DNA of 64,000 bases. It comes from Paeniglutamicibacter antarcticus_C (GTDB lineage Bacteria; Actinomycetota; Actinomycetes; Actinomycetales; Micrococcaceae). Position numbers and translations under genes: made by a program. The DNA is taken from positions 57,488 through 121,487 of the forward strand of contig NZ_BAABLK010000015.1 of assembly GCF_039544305.1 (NCBI RefSeq), in the 5' to 3' direction. The notes beneath the pieces are model-generated. The model saw only the letters and a list, made by a program, of their open reading frames with translations. It was not told where the DNA came from and made no database searches. Position 1 is the stretch's first letter, and the number at the start of each line of letters is the position of its first letter. Below are positions 1 through 9,077 of this stretch, in pieces.

Positions 1-257
1 CCGGGCGACCGCGAGGCGGACGGCGGTGATGCTTGTCGCTCCGGGCCTGGAGACAACGCCTGCTGCCCAGCACCGCGGAACCCAATCGAGCATGCTTTCC
101 ACCTTGCAGACTGCTTTCGGTATCCGATGAATTCATCCGTGCGGATGTCATCGACACCTGCGCCGTTGAGCAGGTCGCGCATTATGGCGACCAACCCGGC
201 CGGGCCGCACAGGTTATGGATCGGCGAGCCCAGATCACCGATGGACCCGCCGGGCAT
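1..257 (-). pseudogene. C-terminal fragment of a ferredoxin/flavodoxin-NADP reductase-like protein, 5' truncated, running off the window
   Basis: A minus-strand frame reads NLCGPAGLVAIMRDLLNGAG, then GVDDIRTDEFIGY. This is the usual end of the NAD(P)-binding domain of FAD-dependent ferredoxin-reductase-like oxidoreductases (CGPxxM...L...GV...I.xExF). An in-frame TAG at 261-263 lies immediately upstream, so the FAD domain and most of the NAD domain are missing. I see no ribosome binding site at the only nearby ATG (255-257). The frame stays open to the window edge, so the true C-terminus is not visible. I read it as a decayed remnant; a frameshift or sequencing error upstream is the alternative. 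Confidence 0.45.
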
Positions 258-340
258 GTCCTAATCGATGCGACCGGTTTCCCCGTTCCAGGCCCGTTGC
301 GATGCCCCAAGCTTGGTCCTGGGCCTCCGGCATCCGGACC

Positions 341-763
341 CTAGAATTGGAAGGGGATGCCGGGAACCGAATATCCCCCCATCCAGTAGGGCGTATAGCC
401 GTAGTAGTCGAAAGCGTCTTGGTGGTAGGAGCGGGTGCCCACCAGCTCGGGGTCATACGGCGGTGCACCGGCCACGCGTTCACGGGTCTGGTCGATGTGG
501 ACCTCCTCCTTGGCGATGCGTGCGATCGCATCGACGGGAATGAAGGACTTGCTCACACCCATTCCCAGGAACCCGCCGGATTCCACCAGCAGGAAGCGGA
601 CCGTGTTCTCGCTCTGGTCGATCAGCAGGTCCTCGACCTTTCCGATCACCTCGCCTTCCTTGTCCTTCACCACGTACCCGCGGATATCCAGGTCACCGAG
701 CTTGATCGTTTCCTTGATGTCGCTAAGTTTCACCAGCTGGTCGTTCTGGTCATGCTTTCCCAT
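341..763 (-). CDS. PRC-barrel domain protein
   Basis: A soluble 140-residue protein. The first ~85 residues form a PRC-barrel: LGDLDIRGYVVKDKEGEVIG, then a beta-rich stretch ending GVSKSFIPVDAI. The Tyr/Pro-rich tail ends YGYTPYWMGGYSVPGIPF, as in many actinobacterial stress-associated PRC-barrel proteins. The ATG at 763 was chosen over the upstream frame start because AAGGACG lies at good spacing before it. It is downstream of tal and tkt on the same strand and may be cotranscribed with them. The family is linked to RNA metabolism and general stress, but its role here is unknown. Confidence 0.85.
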   Translation of the reverse strand: MGKHDQNDQLVKLSDIKETIKLGDLDIRGYVVKDKEGEVIGKVEDLLIDQSENTVRFLLVESGGFLGMGVSKSFIPVDAIARIAKEEVHIDQTRERVAGAPPYDPELVGTRSYHQDAFDYYGYTPYWMGGYSVPGIPFQF

Positions 764-823
764 GGTTCGTCCTTCCCGAAAATGGTGTCCGATGCCGCGC
801 GCGAATCCCCGCCGCATCGGTTT

Positions 824-1912
824 CTAGTGACCGCTGCCGGCCAGATTGTTGCCCTTGGCGGCAATGCTGCCCAGAAGGTTCTTCCACGAGGCCTCAAAAG
901 ACTCGGTTCCCTCGCGTAGGAGCTCTTTGGCCAATGCCTCGTGCTCGATGCCGAACTCAGCGAAAGATGCCAGTGTCTGCTTGGCGCCCCGGGGGCTGGA
1001 CTCCTGCAGGTCCCCCACCACGCCGTGCTCGCCAAACGCCAGCAGCGTGGCCTCGGGCATGGTGTTAATGGTAAATGGTGCGCTAAGCGCCTCGATGTAC
1101 AAGGTGTCCGGAGCATTCGGGTTCTTGGTGGAGGTGCTGGCCCAGAGCAGGCGTTGCGCCCTGGCACCTTCATTGGCCAACCGGCCCCAGCGCGGGGAAT
1201 CAAACAACCTACGGTACCCCTGGTAGACCTGCGTCGAGACCGCGATGCCCAACCGGTCCTCGAGATGGCCCGGAACCCGCCCGGCGACCGCCTTATCCCA
1301 CCGGCTGACGAAGACCGAGGCCACCGAGTGGACCACGGGATTCCGGCCGGCGGCCACCCGCCGCTCGATGCCCCTTAGATATGCCTCAGCGGCGTTCTGG
1401 TATTGCCCGGCCGAGAAAAGCAGGGTCACGTTGATGGGTACCCCGGCGAAGATGCACTCCTCGATGGCCGGCAGTCCCTCCGGGGTCCCGGGGATCTTGA
1501 TGAAGATGTTCGACCGTCCGGCCTTGGCATGCAGAGCCTTGGCTTGTTTTATCGTGGCACCGGTGTCATGTGCCAGCAGCGGGGATACCTCCAGGGAAAC
1601 CCAGCCGTCCACCCCGTCGGTTTGTGCGTGTATGGGGGCAAAAATATCCGCAGCACGGCGCAGGTCGGCGATGGCCAACTCGAAGAAGACTTCCTCATCC
1701 GGGGTCCCGGCGCCCTTGGCTGCCGCGATGTCCTGGTCGTAGTCCGAACCGGTCCCGATGGCCTTCTCGAAGATTGTCGGATTGGAGGTCAGCCCGGTGA
1801 TCGAGTCCTCTTTGACATAGTGCTCAAGTGTGCCCGAATCCAGGAGGCTTCGGGTGATGTTGTCCAGCCAGAGGCTTTGGCCCGACTCATGCAGCTGCTG
1901 TGTGGGTTTCAT
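824..1912 (-). CDS. tal: Transaldolase
   Basis: Transfers dihydroxyacetone units between sedoheptulose-7-phosphate and glyceraldehyde-3-phosphate in the non-oxidative pentose phosphate pathway; cytosolic. At 362 residues it matches the actinobacterial Tal subfamily. It has the N-terminal signature ITGLTSNPTIF and the Schiff-base lysine in NIFIKIPGTPEG (about K139), followed by WASTSTKNP. The ATG at 1912 has AAGGACG upstream; the longer frame would overlap the transketolase end and is less likely. It lies directly downstream of the transketolase gene with a gap of about 53 bases, so the two are probably cotranscribed. Confidence 0.95.
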   Translation of the reverse strand: MKPTQQLHESGQSLWLDNITRSLLDSGTLEHYVKEDSITGLTSNPTIFEKAIGTGSDYDQDIAAAKGAGTPDEEVFFELAIADLRRAADIFAPIHAQTDGVDGWVSLEVSPLLAHDTGATIKQAKALHAKAGRSNIFIKIPGTPEGLPAIEECIFAGVPINVTLLFSAGQYQNAAEAYLRGIERRVAAGRNPVVHSVASVFVSRWDKAVAGRVPGHLEDRLGIAVSTQVYQGYRRLFDSPRWGRLANEGARAQRLLWASTSTKNPNAPDTLYIEALSAPFTINTMPEATLLAFGEHGVVGDLQESSPRGAKQTLASFAEFGIEHEALAKELLREGTESFEASWKNLLGSIAAKGNNLAGSGH

Positions 1913-1965
1913 CGTGCGTCCTTGTTTCTCGGGGGTTTGATTGTTCACCGGAACTTTATGCTCTT

Positions 1966-3828
1966 TCATTGCCCGGCAAGTTTCCGTGCGGCTGCCACGA
2001 TATGCCGGGAAGAGATCCCTGCTGCGTCCAGGAGTTCGGCCGGCTTGCCCGAGGTGGGCAGTGACTGCACCGCGAGGTGTGCGATATTCAGTGCTGGCAC
2101 GGAGGCGTCCGCCAATGCTTCAAGCACGGCACTGCCCAGTCCCCCTTCGGGGTAGTGGTCCTCCACCACGACCAGGCGGCTGCCGGTGGCCATGCACGCC
2201 TCCACCAGGGCATCACGGTCAATCGGCTTGATGGAGTAGGCGTCGATGACCCGGGCCTGGATGCCCAGTCCGCCAAGCTCCTTGGCCGCTGCCAGGCATT
2301 CGTGAAGCGTCACTCCTGCCCCGATCAGTGCCACTTGGTCCCCGGGGGCGGCATGGTGCACCTTGGAACCGCCGATCGGGAAGGCTTCCCCGGCCGGGTA
2401 GATCACCGGGTAGGCGCCCCTGGTGGTGCGCAGGTAAACGATTCCCCGGGTATCTGCCATCGTCGCGGTAAGAGCTGCCGTGCAGGTGGCATCGCCCGGG
2501 TAAAGGACAACGGACCCGAACACGGCGCGCAGGGAGGCAAGGTCCTCCAACGCCATCTGGGATGGTCCGTCTTCCCCGATCTCAACCCCTGCGTGGGAAC
2601 CGACCAAACGGATATTGGCACGCGAGATCCCTGCCATGCGGATGAAGTCGAAGGCGCGTGAGAAAAAGACGGCGAAGGTGGAAGCGAACGGGATGTAACC
2701 GCGCACCGCCAGGCCGACGGCCGATGCGACCAGCTGCTGCTCGGCGATGAACATCTGAAAGTACCGCTCGGGGCATACCGCCCCGAAGTCCTCGGCGTGC
2801 GTGGAGTTCCCGACTTCCCCGTCCACCACGACGATCTCCGGGCGGGCCGCCAGCGCGGCGATGGCTGCCCCGAAGGCCACCCGGGTGGCAACCTTTTCAC
2901 CAAGTTCGAAAACGGGAAGATCGATTTTGGCGCCCGGGTCCGGCCTGATGGCCGGTTCCACCTGGCCATCGGCGGGCGAAGGGGAAGAGATCCGCAAATC
3001 CGTGGCTCCGCCCAAGACCTTGATCGCCCGTTCTGCCATGTCAGGGGGCAGCGCCTTGCCGTGCCAGCCGTTCTTGTCTTCAAGCTCCGGGACCCCCTTG
3101 GCCTTGATGGTCCTGGCCAAGATCACCGTCGGCTGGTCAGTGCCTTCGCGTCCCTGGCCCAATGCGGCATCGATGGCTTCCAGATCGTGGCCGTCGATGA
3201 CGATGGCGCGGGCGCCAAAGGCCTGGACCCGGGCGGCATAGCGCTCCAGGTCCCATTGAAGTTCGGTGGGGCCTCGCTGGCCCAGACGGTTGATGTCCAC
3301 GATCGCGGTCAGGTTCCCGAGCTTGTAGTAGCTGGCTTTGTCCAGTGCCTTCCAGATCGATCCTTCGGCCGTCTCGCTGTCCCCGCACAGCACCCACGAA
3401 TGGTAGTCCAGTTCATCGAGGTACTTCCCGGCCAAGGCGATGCCGACGGCGTCGGGCAGGCCCTGTCCCAGGGAGCCGGTTGCCACATCGACCCATGGCA
3501 GCGCCGGGGTGGGGTGCCCGGCTAGGCGCGCGCCCAGCCGACGGTAGGTATTGATGAGCTCATCTGCATTGACCACCCCGACGGCCCGGTACATCGAATA
3601 CAGCAACGGGGAGGCATGGCCCTTGGAGAAAATCAGGTGGTCGTTTCCCGGTAAATCGGGCCGGTCCCAGTCATAGCGCAGGTGTCCCACCAGCAGCACG
3701 GCCATCAGGTCCGCCGCCGACAAGGACGAGGTGGGATGCCCGGAACCTGCGCTGGTGCTGCAACGGATGGAATCCACCCGCAATTGCCTGGCCAGGTTGC
3801 TGCTGAGCTCGAGCTGGTCTTGATCCAT
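1966..3828 (-). CDS. tkt: Transketolase, short eukaryote-like form
   Basis: A thiamine-diphosphate enzyme moving two-carbon ketol units between sugar phosphates. It is 620 residues, like the animal enzyme, not the ~660-700 of the usual bacterial TktA. The thiamine-binding region carries GDSETAEG (149-156) and DINRLGQ (178-184). Further motifs are WHGKALPPDMAE, the catalytic Glu region FIAEQQLVASA, GEDGPSQMALEDLA, IGAGVTLHE, VVEDHYPEGGLG and SGKPAELL. Many of these match human TKT almost word for word from memory. The ATG at 3828 has AAGGAACG upstream. It heads the tkt-tal(-PRC) unit and is probably a second transketolase beside the housekeeping copy expected elsewhere. Confidence 0.93.
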   Translation of the reverse strand: MDQDQLELSSNLARQLRVDSIRCSTSAGSGHPTSSLSAADLMAVLLVGHLRYDWDRPDLPGNDHLIFSKGHASPLLYSMYRAVGVVNADELINTYRRLGARLAGHPTPALPWVDVATGSLGQGLPDAVGIALAGKYLDELDYHSWVLCGDSETAEGSIWKALDKASYYKLGNLTAIVDINRLGQRGPTELQWDLERYAARVQAFGARAIVIDGHDLEAIDAALGQGREGTDQPTVILARTIKAKGVPELEDKNGWHGKALPPDMAERAIKVLGGATDLRISSPSPADGQVEPAIRPDPGAKIDLPVFELGEKVATRVAFGAAIAALAARPEIVVVDGEVGNSTHAEDFGAVCPERYFQMFIAEQQLVASAVGLAVRGYIPFASTFAVFFSRAFDFIRMAGISRANIRLVGSHAGVEIGEDGPSQMALEDLASLRAVFGSVVLYPGDATCTAALTATMADTRGIVYLRTTRGAYPVIYPAGEAFPIGGSKVHHAAPGDQVALIGAGVTLHECLAAAKELGGLGIQARVIDAYSIKPIDRDALVEACMATGSRLVVVEDHYPEGGLGSAVLEALADASVPALNIAHLAVQSLPTSGKPAELLDAAGISSRHIVAAARKLAGQ

Positions 3829-4018
3829 CGTTGCGTTCCTTACCGTGCGCGGCCGGCAACCGATGCAACGTATCGCGTGCCGGGAACAGCCGGCTCTTCC
3901 TGGCACGGGGGCACTGCTCACGGATCGTATCAGCGGCACCTAGCCCCCTTGTGCTGGCTTTCAAGCCACCAAGGAGGCACGGGCGCCAGCGTCCTGGTTG
4001 CGGTACCTGCTATTCAAT

Positions 4019-4393
4019 CTACGCCCGAGGACCACCGCATTCTAGGGTAGGTGTTGGTCCCTTGGAGCTGTTGGGCAAATCAATGAAAAGCTTCGTGGTA
4101 GCCGTTGACTCCTGAAAGGATTGAAGCCTAGATTTAATGTGTTCGACCGGCCCCCGCGGCCAACTCTTCGCGAGAGCCCCCGGGATAAGAATGACTACGA
4201 CGAGAAGAACCGCAAACACAGCCAACGCGTTTCCCGCGTGCAGGTGCCACCCAAGGCGATGGCACCAGATGTTTGCGTCGCTCAGCGGGTGCTCGAAACG
4301 GCAGGCGATGCAGGTCCAAGCACGTGACCGCCGTGGATGCGGTGTACCTCGCAGCCACTTGGCAACCCTGTCCCGCGAAGAATCTCCCCACAC
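4019..4393 (-). CDS. Possible small membrane protein with a Cys/His cluster (uncertain)
   Basis: The 692-base spacer between tkt and gnd holds no clear gene. One minus-strand frame has protein-like character: a Cys/His cluster TCIACRFEHPLSDANIWCHR followed by LGWHLHAGN and a hydrophobic stretch (NALAVFAVLLVVVILIPGAL), then a basic, polar tail. A CxxC...H...CH arrangement next to one membrane span suggests a small zinc-ribbon membrane protein. The start is unclear: GTG at 4393 is the nearest in-frame candidate and has no good ribosome binding site. An overlapping frame also looks GC3-rich, so coding is unproven. The rest of the spacer probably carries the divergent tkt and gnd promoters. Confidence 0.3.
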   Translation of the reverse strand: MWGDSSRDRVAKWLRGTPHPRRSRAWTCIACRFEHPLSDANIWCHRLGWHLHAGNALAVFAVLLVVVILIPGALAKSWPRGPVEHIKSRLQSFQESTATTKLFIDLPNSSKGPTPTLECGGPRA

Positions 4394-4520
4394 TCCGCGC
4401 GGGGACGAACACCACCACGGCCTTCCCTTCCCCGCGGCCGTGCACCGGTGCGCTGAAGCGGGATCCGCAATCACCAAAAAGTCCTGGGTTGCGCCCGGGA
4501 ACAGAGGCTAGGAGAGCGCC

Positions 4521-5540
4521 ATGCAGATAGGAATGATCGGTCTGGGCAGGATGGGTGCGAACCTTGTCCGGCGGCTATCGCGCGACGGGCACCAATGCAT
4601 CGTCTACGACCCCGATCCCAAGGCGGTCAAGTCCCTTTCCGGCGAAGGTGCCACCGGAACGGGTTCGGTCCAGGAACTGGCCAAGGCCCTGGCCGCGCCC
4701 CGGGCGGTGTGGGTGATGGTGCCTGCCGGCAAGATCACCACCTCGGTGATCGATTCGCTGGCCAACGCACTGGACTCCGGGGACATCGTCATTGACGGCG
4801 GCAACTCCTACTACCGCGACGACATCCGCCATGGGAAAAAACTCGCCAAACATGGGATCCGTCTCCTCGACTGCGGCACCAGCGGCGGGGTGTGGGGGCT
4901 GGATCGCGGGTACAGCCTGATGATCGGCGGGGAAGCGGACGCCTTCGCCCAGGTAGAGCCGGTCTTCGCTTCGCTGGCCCCGGGTGTGGAAGCCGCCGAA
5001 CGCACCCCCGGACGTGACGGGGAGGTGTCCACCTCAGAACAGGGATACCTCCACTGCGGGCCCAGCGGAGCCGGGCACTTCGTGAAGATGGTCCACAACG
5101 GCATCGAATACGGAATGATGGGCGCTATCGCCGAAGGCATGAACATCCTGCACAAGGCGAACATCGGAAGCCAGTCCCAGAACGGCGACGCCGAGACCGC
5201 ACCCATGGAGGATCCGCAATACTACCGCTACGATCTTGACCTTCCCGAGGTCGCCGAGGTGTGGCGCCGTGGCACCGTGATCGGTTCCTGGCTGATCGAT
5301 CTCAACGCGGCGGCGTTGCGCCAGTCCGCCGACCTTCAGGACTATGCCGGAAGGGTCTCGGATTCCGGGGAGGGGCGCTGGACGGCCATCGCGGCCATCG
5401 ACGAAGGCGTTCCGGCACCCATCCTCAACGCCGCACTGGACTCCAGGTTCTCCTCGCGGCGTCTCGACGAGTTCGCGGACCGTGCACTGTCGGCAATGCG
5501 CAAGGAATTCGGTGGGCACGACGAGAAACCCTCCACCTAG
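4521..5540 (+). CDS. gnd: 6-phosphogluconate dehydrogenase (decarboxylating), short NAD-type
   Basis: Oxidises and decarboxylates 6-phosphogluconate to ribulose-5-phosphate. At 339 residues it belongs to the short YqeC/GntZ-type class, not the ~470-residue NADP enzyme. The Rossmann motif is GLGRMG (7-12), with Asp30 at the end of the second strand (VYDPDP). An acidic residue there normally selects NAD over NADP. The substrate region GAGHFVKMVHNGIEYG contains the catalytic lysine. The ATG has GGAG upstream. It begins a plus-strand run with a HAD phosphatase and pgi, divergent from tkt-tal. The NAD preference is inferred from sequence only. Confidence 0.93.
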   Translation: MQIGMIGLGRMGANLVRRLSRDGHQCIVYDPDPKAVKSLSGEGATGTGSVQELAKALAAPRAVWVMVPAGKITTSVIDSLANALDSGDIVIDGGNSYYRDDIRHGKKLAKHGIRLLDCGTSGGVWGLDRGYSLMIGGEADAFAQVEPVFASLAPGVEAAERTPGRDGEVSTSEQGYLHCGPSGAGHFVKMVHNGIEYGMMGAIAEGMNILHKANIGSQSQNGDAETAPMEDPQYYRYDLDLPEVAEVWRRGTVIGSWLIDLNAAALRQSADLQDYAGRVSDSGEGRWTAIAAIDEGVPAPILNAALDSRFSSRRLDEFADRALSAMRKEFGGHDEKPST

Positions 5541-5598
5541 CCAGGTCCCGCGCCCAACGCGGAGACGAGCACACCAGAAGCAAGGGGAAGCTGGCGTC

Positions 5599-6273
5599 AT
5601 GAAGCAGCCGATAGCGGTACTGTTCGACATCGATGAAACCCTGGTGCACACCGGTGGATCCGGAACCCGGAGCTGGGCGTGGGCCTTTGAGAAGCTCCAC
5701 GGGGTACGTGCCGACATCGGCGAGCACAGTTCCGCCGGGGAGACCGATCCCCAGGTGGGCCGTGCAACGTTCAAGGCGGTGCTGGGCCGCGATCCGACCC
5801 ACCAAGAAATGGCACGGCTGTATTCAAAGTATCTCTGGCATCTTTCCGAGGACATCTGGGCCGCGGAGGGCTACAAGGTTCTGGAGGGTGCTCGGGAGCT
5901 GCTGGACCGGCTCTCCGATGCCGGGGTGATCCTCGGGGTGATCTCCGGGGCCATGGAGGGCGCTGCACGGATCAAGATGGATCCGGGGAAACTCAACCGC
6001 TACTTTGTCTTTGGCGCCTATGGCTCTGACTCCCCGGACCGAGCCGAAGTGACCCGGTATGCCATCTCCAAGGCGGCGCGGCTGCACGGCTGCGACCTTG
6101 CCCCTTGGGAGGTGTTGGTCGTCGGCGACACCCCGCACGACGTCGAATCCGCACGTGCCGCCGGTGCCACCGCCGTCGGGGTCGCCACCGGCAACTACGG
6201 GCCCGACGAGCTGCGCGCGGCCCAGGCCGACCACGTACTGGCCTCGCTCACCGAACCGTTTCCGGGCCTCTAG
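5599..6273 (+). CDS. HAD-superfamily phosphatase (Gph/phosphoglycolate phosphatase-like)
   Basis: 224 residues with the four HAD motifs: LFDIDETLVHTGG near the N-terminus (nucleophile Asp10, Asp12), a serine motif in GVISGAMEG, a lysine before the fourth motif, and VVGDTPHDVESARAAG. A helical cap lies between motifs I and II, as in the Gph group, which dephosphorylates small organic phosphates. The ATG at 5599 was chosen because the protein starts right before motif I; the frame itself opens far upstream inside gnd. Placement between gnd and pgi suggests a sugar-phosphate substrate or a repair role, but the substrate cannot be read from sequence. Confidence 0.87.
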   Translation: MKQPIAVLFDIDETLVHTGGSGTRSWAWAFEKLHGVRADIGEHSSAGETDPQVGRATFKAVLGRDPTHQEMARLYSKYLWHLSEDIWAAEGYKVLEGARELLDRLSDAGVILGVISGAMEGAARIKMDPGKLNRYFVFGAYGSDSPDRAEVTRYAISKAARLHGCDLAPWEVLVVGDTPHDVESARAAGATAVGVATGNYGPDELRAAQADHVLASLTEPFPGL

Positions 6274-6303
6274 AGCGCTCACTGCACCACCAGGAGGAAG
6301 ACG

Positions 6304-7992
6304 ATGTCCACGTCAAGCACCGAAAACCACGAGCCCGAATGCTCCGCCGATGCCTCCGGCCGCACGGGGCTTTCCGCCTGGCGCGCCCTGCATAGCCACG
6401 CCGAAGCGATGCGCGGGGTGACCCTTCAAAAGCTATTCGACGCTGATCCGGAGCGCTGCGGCGCTCTAGCCCTCGAGACTCCGGGGCTCTATGCCGACTT
6501 CGCCAAGAACCGGATCAACGGCGAGACCCTGGAATTGTTGTTCGACCTTGCAGAGCAGTGCGGTTTGCGCCAAAAGATCGCGGCCATGTTCGAGGGGCAA
6601 AAGATCAACGTCTCGGAAGACCGCGCCGTGCTGCACACCGCATTGCGCGCACCGCGTGAGGCAAGGATCCTGGTTGACGGCGTGAACGTGGTGCCCGAGG
6701 TCCACCAGGTGCTGGACAAGATGGCGGCCTTCGCCACCAATCTCCGCAACGGGCAATGGACCGGACACACCGGCCAGCGCATCCGCAACGTCATCAACGT
6801 CGGGATCGGTGGGTCGGACCTGGGTCCGCGGATGGCCTGCCAGGCGCTGCGTGCGTTCAGCGACAGGGGCCTGCGGCTCGAGTTCGTCTCCAACGTCGAC
6901 GGAGCCGAGTTCACCGAAGCGACCCGGGACATGGACCCGGCACAGACGCTGTTCATCATCAGTTCCAAGAGCTGGCACACCCTGGAAACGCTCACCAACG
7001 CCGCCACCGCCCGTGAATGGATACTGTCTGGACTCGGCGGTGACAACTCGGCCATCGCCCGGCACTTTGTCGCGGTGTCCACCAATACCCACGGCGTCAC
7101 CGAATTCGGTATCGATCCGGAGAACATGTTCGGTTTCTGGGACTGGGTGGGCGGGCGGTATTCCATCGATTCCGCCGTCGGCCTGTCCTTGATGGTCGCG
7201 ATCGGCCCGGAAAACTTCACCGAGATGCTCGGCGGTTTCCACGACGTCGACGAGCATTTTCGCACCGCACCGCTCGGGCGCAACATCCCCGTGATCATGG
7301 GGCTGGTCTCCGTTTGGTACAACAATTTCCTGGGTGCCGCGTCCCAAGCCATACTCCCCTACAGCCACTACCTCGCACATTTTCCCGCCTACCTGCAGCA
7401 GCTGGAAATGGAAAGCAACGGGAAACATGTCACCGGCTCCGGTGAGCAGGTGGACCAGCAGACCGGGCAGGTCATCTGGGGTGAGCCGGGGACCAACGGT
7501 CAGCACGCGTTCTATCAACTACTGCACCAAGGAACCAAGTTGGTCCCGTGCGACTTCATCGCCGTGATCGAGCCGCTGAGCGATCTTGGCCACCAGCACG
7601 ACCTGCTGGCGGCCAATGTTTTTGCCCAAGCTGAAGGGCTGGCATTCGGCCGAACGGCCGCGCAGCTGCGCGAGGCCGGCTCACCGAAGGACCAGATCCC
7701 GCATCGTATCTGCAAAGGCAACCAACCATCCACCACCTTGCTCCTTGACCGCCTCGACCCACGCAGCCTGGGCACCTTGATTGCCTTGTACGAGCACAAG
7801 GTCTTCACCGAAGGCGTGATCTGGGACGTGGATTCCTTCGACCAATGGGGAGTGGAACTGGGCAAGCTCTTGGCCGGCACCATTGCCGAGGAGCTCACCG
7901 CCGATGAGGTCCCCTCGATGGACCACGATGCTTCCACCGCAGAGCTGGTCCGCCGCTATCGCTCCGGCCGAGGCCGCGGTAGCACCGGGTAA
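6304..7992 (+). CDS. pgi: Glucose-6-phosphate isomerase
   Basis: Interconverts glucose-6-phosphate and fructose-6-phosphate. It is 562 residues, the usual length of the long bacterial form. Signatures are VINVGIGGSDLGPRMA, SSKSWHTLETLTNA, FGFWDWVGGRYS and the C-terminal block GEPGTNGQHAFYQLLHQGT. The active-site lysine falls in the HRICKGNQPST region. AGGAGG lies before the ATG, 30 bases after the HAD gene, so the three plus-strand genes look like one transcript. With gnd, tal and tkt it would let hexose phosphate cycle through pentose phosphates. No zwf or pgl is in this window. Confidence 0.96.
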   Translation: MSTSSTENHEPECSADASGRTGLSAWRALHSHAEAMRGVTLQKLFDADPERCGALALETPGLYADFAKNRINGETLELLFDLAEQCGLRQKIAAMFEGQKINVSEDRAVLHTALRAPREARILVDGVNVVPEVHQVLDKMAAFATNLRNGQWTGHTGQRIRNVINVGIGGSDLGPRMACQALRAFSDRGLRLEFVSNVDGAEFTEATRDMDPAQTLFIISSKSWHTLETLTNAATAREWILSGLGGDNSAIARHFVAVSTNTHGVTEFGIDPENMFGFWDWVGGRYSIDSAVGLSLMVAIGPENFTEMLGGFHDVDEHFRTAPLGRNIPVIMGLVSVWYNNFLGAASQAILPYSHYLAHFPAYLQQLEMESNGKHVTGSGEQVDQQTGQVIWGEPGTNGQHAFYQLLHQGTKLVPCDFIAVIEPLSDLGHQHDLLAANVFAQAEGLAFGRTAAQLREAGSPKDQIPHRICKGNQPSTTLLLDRLDPRSLGTLIALYEHKVFTEGVIWDVDSFDQWGVELGKLLAGTIAEELTADEVPSMDHDASTAELVRRYRSGRGRGSTG

Positions 7993-8222
7993 ATTCCTTC
8001 GTGCACCAAAGAATTTCCGCTTCCGGCCGGAGAGCAACAACGTCCATGCCGCCGGCACGGCTCCGCGGGGTTGGGTCGGCAAGGAAAAAATATCGGCACG
8101 AGCACGATCTAGTTTCTACACAGGTATCGTCTACGCACCCCATGCTATTTCCGTTCAGGAACGGTGACGTCGGGTCGACTGCGCAAGCAGTCCCAAATTC
8201 CCACGTGGCAGCGGGCGGTTGA

Positions 8223-9077
8223 TCAGCCGACCGCTCCCAGTTCGCCGCGCACGATGCTGTCGGTGCTGTGGGAGGGATCGCCGTCAAAGGGTTCGTTGGA
8301 CACGTCCACGATGTTGTATTGCGCAAGGTCCACCCCGGGAGGCAGGTCAAAGACCCCTTGGTCGCCGTTGAGGGCACCGACGCTCAGCAATCCAGGTGTC
8401 TTGCCCGCCAGGTCCAAAAGCCAAACCTCACGGAATCCCGAGACCTGATTATCCGGAAGGTCAACCACCAACTGCAGTTTCCCGGCGCTGTCTTCCACAC
8501 GCGCCGTGCCGCGGGCGTTCCATCCGGGCAACGGCTCCAGGGCCGCCTGTTCGACGACGTCGGTTTTGTCGCGGCCGCTGAATTGCACGATCCCCACGGC
8601 AACTACCCCGCCGAGCACGAAGCTGATCGCCACTGCGCCGGCAATCCAGACCTTCGTCCGTTTGCGTCCGCGTCCACTGCCCCTCTCGCGAGGTGAGGCC
8701 GGATGCGTACTCCGCGATATGCGGGGCGAATTCTTCCCGTGCGCCCGTAGATGATCAACGCCAAACCCAGCCGCGGGCATTGCGGTTCCATCGTCGGATC
8801 GGGCACTTCTCGAGCTCGTCTCGCCAGAAACAAGGGATGGTTCTTGCGAAGAAGCACTCAACTCTTCATCCAGCTCCAGGGCGATGCGCTCCCATACGCT
8901 GGCCGGCGGTCGCTCAAGTGAGTCTTCGCTGCGCGCCACCGAACCCACCGACGAAAACGCCTCGGCCTCGACCGAGCAATCCGGGCAGGAATCCAGGTGC
9001 AGACGTGCTCCAGGCTCTAGGCTGGCCAAGCCGTTCAAGGCGATGTCGGCAAGTTCATCATCATCAAGATGTCGCAT
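8223..9077 (-). CDS. Anti-sigma factor, zinc-type, RskA C-terminal family
   Basis: A single-pass membrane anti-sigma factor of 284 residues. The N-terminal cytoplasmic part has the zinc motif HLDSCPDC (H27, C31, C34) of ZAS-type anti-sigma domains. A long Ser/Arg-rich linker follows, then a membrane span at about 143-166 and an extracytoplasmic RskA-like domain with strands such as GKLQLVVDLPDNQ and FREVWLLDL. Its start overlaps the sigma-factor end by 14 bases, so translation is probably coupled and the two bind each other. Family knowledge predicts release of sigma by membrane proteolysis; the signal is unknown. Confidence 0.88.
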   Translation of the reverse strand: MRHLDDDELADIALNGLASLEPGARLHLDSCPDCSVEAEAFSSVGSVARSEDSLERPPASVWERIALELDEELSASSQEPSLVSGETSSRSARSDDGTAMPAAGFGVDHLRAHGKNSPRISRSTHPASPRERGSGRGRKRTKVWIAGAVAISFVLGGVVAVGIVQFSGRDKTDVVEQAALEPLPGWNARGTARVEDSAGKLQLVVDLPDNQVSGFREVWLLDLAGKTPGLLSVGALNGDQGVFDLPPGVDLAQYNIVDVSNEPFDGDPSHSTDSIVRGELGAVG

